Shown here one piece after another: positions 60,854 to 64,000 of a DNA stretch of 64,000 nt. Made by a program: the position numbers and the translations under genes. The first letter of the stretch is position 1; every line of letters begins with the position of its first letter. The DNA comes from Caldimonas thermodepolymerans (GTDB taxonomy: Bacteria > Pseudomonadota > Gammaproteobacteria > Burkholderiales > Burkholderiaceae_C), in the NCBI RefSeq assembly GCF_015476235.1, contig NZ_CP064338.1:3534001-3598000 (forward strand), in the 5' to 3' direction. Under the pieces are notes generated by a model. It saw nothing but the letters and a program-made list of their open reading frames with translations, did not search any database and was not told the DNA's origin.

Positions 60854-62572
60854 ATGAATTCGACCGTGATCCCCCTGCGCCCGGCGCAGGCCCCCGACCG
60901 TGAACGCCGCCGCCGCGCCCCCAAGGGCCGCCAGGTGGACCCCCGGGCCCTGCAGGACGTGCGCGAGACGCTTGCCGAGCTGCCGCTGCGACGCGACCTG
61001 CTGATCGAGCACCTGCACGCGCTGCAGGACCGCTTCCGCCAGCTCACCACCGCCCACCTCGCCGCGCTCGCGCAGCTGCTGAGGCTCTCGCAGGCCGAGG
61101 TCTACGAGGTCGCGAGCTTCTATCACCACTTCGACGTGGTGCGCGAGAACGCCGACGGCAGCTTCGACGCGCCGCCGCGCCTGACCGTGCGCGTGTGCGC
61201 CGGGCTGTCGTGCGAGCTGGCTGGCGCGCGCGGGCTGCTGCAGCGCCTGCCCGCGCTGCTGGACGCCGACGTGCGCGTCGTCGCCGCGCCCTGCGTGGGC
61301 CGCTGTGCCGAGGCGCCGGTCGCGGTGGTGCACCAGCGGCCGGTGCCGCAGGCCACGCCCGAGTCCGTCGCGGACGAGGTGGCTGCCGGCCGCATCCGCG
61401 ACGAGCTGCCGCCTGCGATCGGCTACGACGCCTACCGCGCCGCGGGCGGCTACCGCCTGCTGCAGGACTGCGTGCAGGGCCGGCGCGACGTCGAGGCGGT
61501 GCTGCAGGCGATGGACGACGCCGGCCTGCGCGGACTGGGTGGCGCGGGCTTTCCGGCCGGGCGCAAGTGGCGCATCGTGCGCGCCGAGCCCGCCCCGCGC
61601 CTGATGGCGGTCAACATCGACGAGGGCGAGCCCGGCACCTTCAAGGATCGGCATTACCTGGAACGCGACCCGCACCGCTTCCTCGAGGGCATGCTGGTCG
61701 CCGCCTGGGCGGTGGGCGTCGAGGCGGTCTACATCTACCTGCGCGACGAGTACCACGGCTGCCGCGGGCTGCTGCAGGCCGAGCTGGCGCGCCTGCAGGC
61801 CGACCCGCCCGTGCCGCTGCCGCGCATCGAGCTGCGCCGCGGCGCCGGCGCCTACATCTGCGGCGAGGAGTCGGCGATGATCGAATCGATCGAGGGCAAG
61901 CGCGGCATGCCGCGCCTGCGCCCGCCGTACGTCGCGCAGGCGGGCCTGTTCGGGCGGCCCACGCTGGAGCACAACTTCGAGACCCTCTACTGGGTGCGCG
62001 AGATCCTCGAGCGCGGCCCGCAGTGGTTCGCCTCGCACGGCCGCCACGGACGCCGTGGCCTGCGCTCGTTCTCGGTCTCGGGCCGCGTGCGGCGCCCCGG
62101 CGTGCACCTGGCGCCGGCCGGCATCACGCTGCGCGAGCTGATCGACGAACACTGCGGCGGCATGGCCGAGGGGCACGAGCTGTACGCCTACCTGCCGGGC
62201 GGCGCGTCGGGCGGCATCCTGCCCGCGCGCCTGGCCGACCTGCCGCTGGACTTCGACACGCTGCAGCCGCACGGCTGCTTCATCGGCTCGGCCGCGATCA
62301 TCGTGCTGTCGCAGCACGACCGCGCGGTCGATGCAGCGCGCAACCTGATGCGCTTCTTCGAGGACGAGTCCTGCGGCCAGTGCACGCCCTGCCGCGTCGG
62401 CACCGCCAAGGCACGCCGGCTGATCGAGCAGGAGCGCTGGGACGTCGCGCTGCTCACGCAGCTGTCGCAGGTGATGCGCGATGCCTCGATCTGCGGGCTG
62501 GGCCAGGCCGCGCCCAACCCGATCGACTGCGTGCTGAAGTACTTCGCCCACGAACTGGAGCCCGCCGCATGA
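60854..62572 (+). CDS. NAD-dependent formate dehydrogenase diaphorase subunit, NuoE-NuoF fusion
   Basis: 572 residues from the ATG at MNSTVIPL; two earlier in-frame ATGs are possible and none has a clear ribosome site. Residues 30-170 are a NuoE/FdsG-type domain with the [2Fe-2S] cysteines Cys115, 120, 147 and 151. The rest is NuoF/FdsB-like: FMN/NAD loop GLGGAGFPAGRKW, NIDEGEPGTFKDRH, GAYICGEESAMIESIEG, and the [4Fe-4S] ligands in CGQCTPCRVG plus SICGLG. It passes electrons from the catalytic subunit to NAD. A four-base overlap (ATGA) couples it to that gene. From memory, fused beta subunits of this length occur in Methylobacterium FDH1. Confidence 0.9.
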   Translation: MNSTVIPLRPAQAPDRERRRRAPKGRQVDPRALQDVRETLAELPLRRDLLIEHLHALQDRFRQLTTAHLAALAQLLRLSQAEVYEVASFYHHFDVVRENADGSFDAPPRLTVRVCAGLSCELAGARGLLQRLPALLDADVRVVAAPCVGRCAEAPVAVVHQRPVPQATPESVADEVAAGRIRDELPPAIGYDAYRAAGGYRLLQDCVQGRRDVEAVLQAMDDAGLRGLGGAGFPAGRKWRIVRAEPAPRLMAVNIDEGEPGTFKDRHYLERDPHRFLEGMLVAAWAVGVEAVYIYLRDEYHGCRGLLQAELARLQADPPVPLPRIELRRGAGAYICGEESAMIESIEGKRGMPRLRPPYVAQAGLFGRPTLEHNFETLYWVREILERGPQWFASHGRHGRRGLRSFSVSGRVRRPGVHLAPAGITLRELIDEHCGGMAEGHELYAYLPGGASGGILPARLADLPLDFDTLQPHGCFIGSAAIIVLSQHDRAVDAARNLMRFFEDESCGQCTPCRVGTAKARRLIEQERWDVALLTQLSQVMRDASICGLGQAAPNPIDCVLKYFAHELEPAA

Positions 62573-64000
62573 GCGCGCCGACCTTCACCTTCACGCTCGA
62601 CGGCCGGGACGTGGACGCCCTGCCGGGCGAGAGCATCCTGCAGGCCGCCCGGCGCCACGGCGTCGAGATCCCGCACCTGTGCCACAAGGACGGCCTCGCG
62701 CCGGCCGGCAACTGCCGCGCCTGCGTGGTCGAGATCGAGAGCGAGCGCGTGCTCGCCCCTTCCTGCTGCCGCGCGCCCGCGCCCGGCATGCAGGTGCGTG
62801 CGCGAAGCGAGCGCGCCCGCGCCGCGCAGAAGATGGTGCTGGAGCTGCTGCTGTCCGACATGCCGGCGCAGCCGCGCACCCGCGACGACGAGCTGGCGCA
62901 CTGGGCGCGGCGACTGGGCGTGGACCGGCCGCGCTTCGCGCCGCGCGAGCAGCCCGCCCCCGACACCACGCACCCGGCCATCGCGGTCAACCTGGACGCC
63001 TGCATCCAGTGCACCCGCTGCCTGCGCGCCTGCCGCCACGAGCAGGTCAACGACGTGATCGGCCTGGCGCACCGCGGCGCGCACGCGAAGATCGTGTTCG
63101 ACATGGACGACGCGCTCGCCGCCTCGACCTGCGTGGCCTGCGGCGAATGCGTGCAGGCCTGCCCGACCGGCGCGCTGGCGCCGGCCAACGGCACGGCACT
63201 GCAGGAAGCCGAGCGGCAGGTGCCCTCGGTGTGCCCGTACTGCGGCGTGGGTTGCCAGCTGACCTACCACGTCAAGGACAACCGCATCCTGCGCGTCGAA
63301 GGCCGCGACGGCCCGGCCAACCACGGCCGGCTGTGCGTCAAGGGACGCTACGGCTTCGACTACGCGCACCACCCGCAGCGGCTGACGCAGCCGCTCGTCC
63401 GCCGCGCCGACGCGCCGCCCAAGCGCGGCGACTTCACGATGGACCCGTCGCGCTGGCAGGAGGTGTTCCGCGTCGCGACCTGGGAAGAAGCGCTCGACCT
63501 TGCCGCCTCGCGCCTGCGCGAGATCCGCGACGCGCACGGCCCGCGCGCGCTGGCCGGCTTCGGCTCGGCCAAGGGCAGCAACGAGGAGGCCTACCTGTTC
63601 CAGAAGCTGGTGCGCACCGGCTTCGGCAGCAACAACGTGGACCACTGCACGCGGCTGTGCCATGCCTCGTCGGTCGCGGCACTGCTCGAAGGCATCGGCT
63701 CGGGCGCGGTGTCCAACCCGGTGATGGACGTGCTGCAGGCCGAGCTGGTCATCGTGATCGGCGCCAACCCGACGGTGAACCACCCGGTGGCGGCCACCTG
63801 GATCAAGAACGCGGTGCGCCGCGGCACCAAGCTGGTGGTGTGCGACCCGCGCCGCCCGGACCTGGCGCGCCACGCGTGGCGCTACCTGCAGTTCAAGCCC
63901 GACACCGACGTCGCGCTGCTCAACGCGATGATGCACGTCATCGTGCACGAGGGCCTGGTCGACGCGGACTTCATCGCCGAGCGCACGCTGGACTACGAGG
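62569..64000 (+). CDS. Formate dehydrogenase catalytic alpha subunit (Mo/W-bis-MGD), N-terminal part
   Basis: The first 477 codons are present; the gene runs off the window. A ferredoxin-like [2Fe-2S] domain (Cys38, 49, 52 and 66/67) is followed by a two-cluster segment (CIQCTRCLRAC and CVACGECVQACP) and the molybdopterin domain with its own [4Fe-4S] site CPYCGVGC. The metal ligand is Cys364 followed by His365 in HCTRLCHAS, so cysteine rather than selenocysteine. This is the soluble FdsA/FDH1 type that oxidises formate with NAD. VIGANPTVNHPVAATW is the usual cofactor-domain sequence. Confidence 0.93.
   Translation, partial: MSAPTFTFTLDGRDVDALPGESILQAARRHGVEIPHLCHKDGLAPAGNCRACVVEIESERVLAPSCCRAPAPGMQVRARSERARAAQKMVLELLLSDMPAQPRTRDDELAHWARRLGVDRPRFAPREQPAPDTTHPAIAVNLDACIQCTRCLRACRHEQVNDVIGLAHRGAHAKIVFDMDDALAASTCVACGECVQACPTGALAPANGTALQEAERQVPSVCPYCGVGCQLTYHVKDNRILRVEGRDGPANHGRLCVKGRYGFDYAHHPQRLTQPLVRRADAPPKRGDFTMDPSRWQEVFRVATWEEALDLAASRLREIRDAHGPRALAGFGSAKGSNEEAYLFQKLVRTGFGSNNVDHCTRLCHASSVAALLEGIGSGAVSNPVMDVLQAELVIVIGANPTVNHPVAATWIKNAVRRGTKLVVCDPRRPDLARHAWRYLQFKPDTDVALLNAMMHVIVHEGLVDADFIAERTLDYE

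Noticed and set aside
1-64000. CRISPR arrays, tRNA or rRNA genes.
   Set aside because: No regularly spaced repeats, cloverleaf-like sequence or rRNA segments were noticed when reading through; a dedicated scan could still find a missed tRNA.

Overview
The window is a very GC-rich stretch of bacterial chromosome (about 70% GC by eye, with strongly G/C-biased third codon positions). It is most likely from a betaproteobacterium of the order Burkholderiales. Supporting traits are a Bug/TctC-type tricarboxylate receptor, LysR regulators next to catabolic and efflux genes, a PEP-CTERM protein, an lplT-alr neighbourhood, a TAXI-type receptor and a soluble multi-subunit formate dehydrogenase. Species cannot be fixed from the sequence. 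I saw no rRNA, tRNA, CRISPR array, transposase or integrase.

Layout. 0-6.2 kb: the end of a RibD/DHFR-fold reductase, a lipoprotein alpha/beta-hydrolase behind a palindromic operator candidate, an OmpW porin, a glycerophosphodiesterase (minus), an EamA exporter, a GST and a VOC protein. 6.2-10.5 kb (minus): peptide-type substrate-binding protein, amidase and TTC38-like TPR protein in one coupled operon. 10.7-12.1 kb: gdhA with a clear terminator. 12.1-20.9 kb: an RND efflux operon read leftwards (esterase-like protein, membrane fusion protein, pump, outer-membrane factor) with a divergent LysR gene. This resembles the Burkholderia ceoR-llpE-ceoAB-opcM layout, and an orphan DppF-type ATPase sits at its end. 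21-23.2 kb: Bug receptor, glutaminase, small protein. 23.3-26.1 kb (minus): the remaining Dpp-type components (ATPase and two permeases) with 4-bp overlaps. 26.2-27.9 kb (minus): a tyrB aminotransferase broken by an exact 47-bp tandem duplication, and a glutathione peroxidase.

28.1-37.4 kb is the most interesting region. A chemosensory set in Pil-Chp-like order (response regulator, CheW, PilJ-like receptor, hybrid CheA-receiver kinase) is followed by one polypeptide that joins an ABC ATPase to a dual-specificity phosphatase, and then by a small roadblock/LC7-like protein. No CheR or CheB is present.

37.4-46 kb: EamA exporter, lysophospholipid transporter lplT, alr, then a lower-GC patch (about 41.5-42.7 kb) with two overlapping unknown genes and a secreted protein made of two repeated domains, then thioesterase, a coiled-coil membrane protein and radA. 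46-59.6 kb is mixed housekeeping: BCCT transporter, two metallophosphoesterases, LysR and AraC regulators, ilvE, zinc-ribbon protein, TAXI receptor, PEP-CTERM protein, purU and a YheT-type hydrolase. 59.6-64 kb: a membrane-anchored di-haem cytochrome c, divergent from an NAD-dependent formate dehydrogenase whose diaphorase subunit is a NuoE-NuoF fusion; the catalytic subunit runs off the window end.
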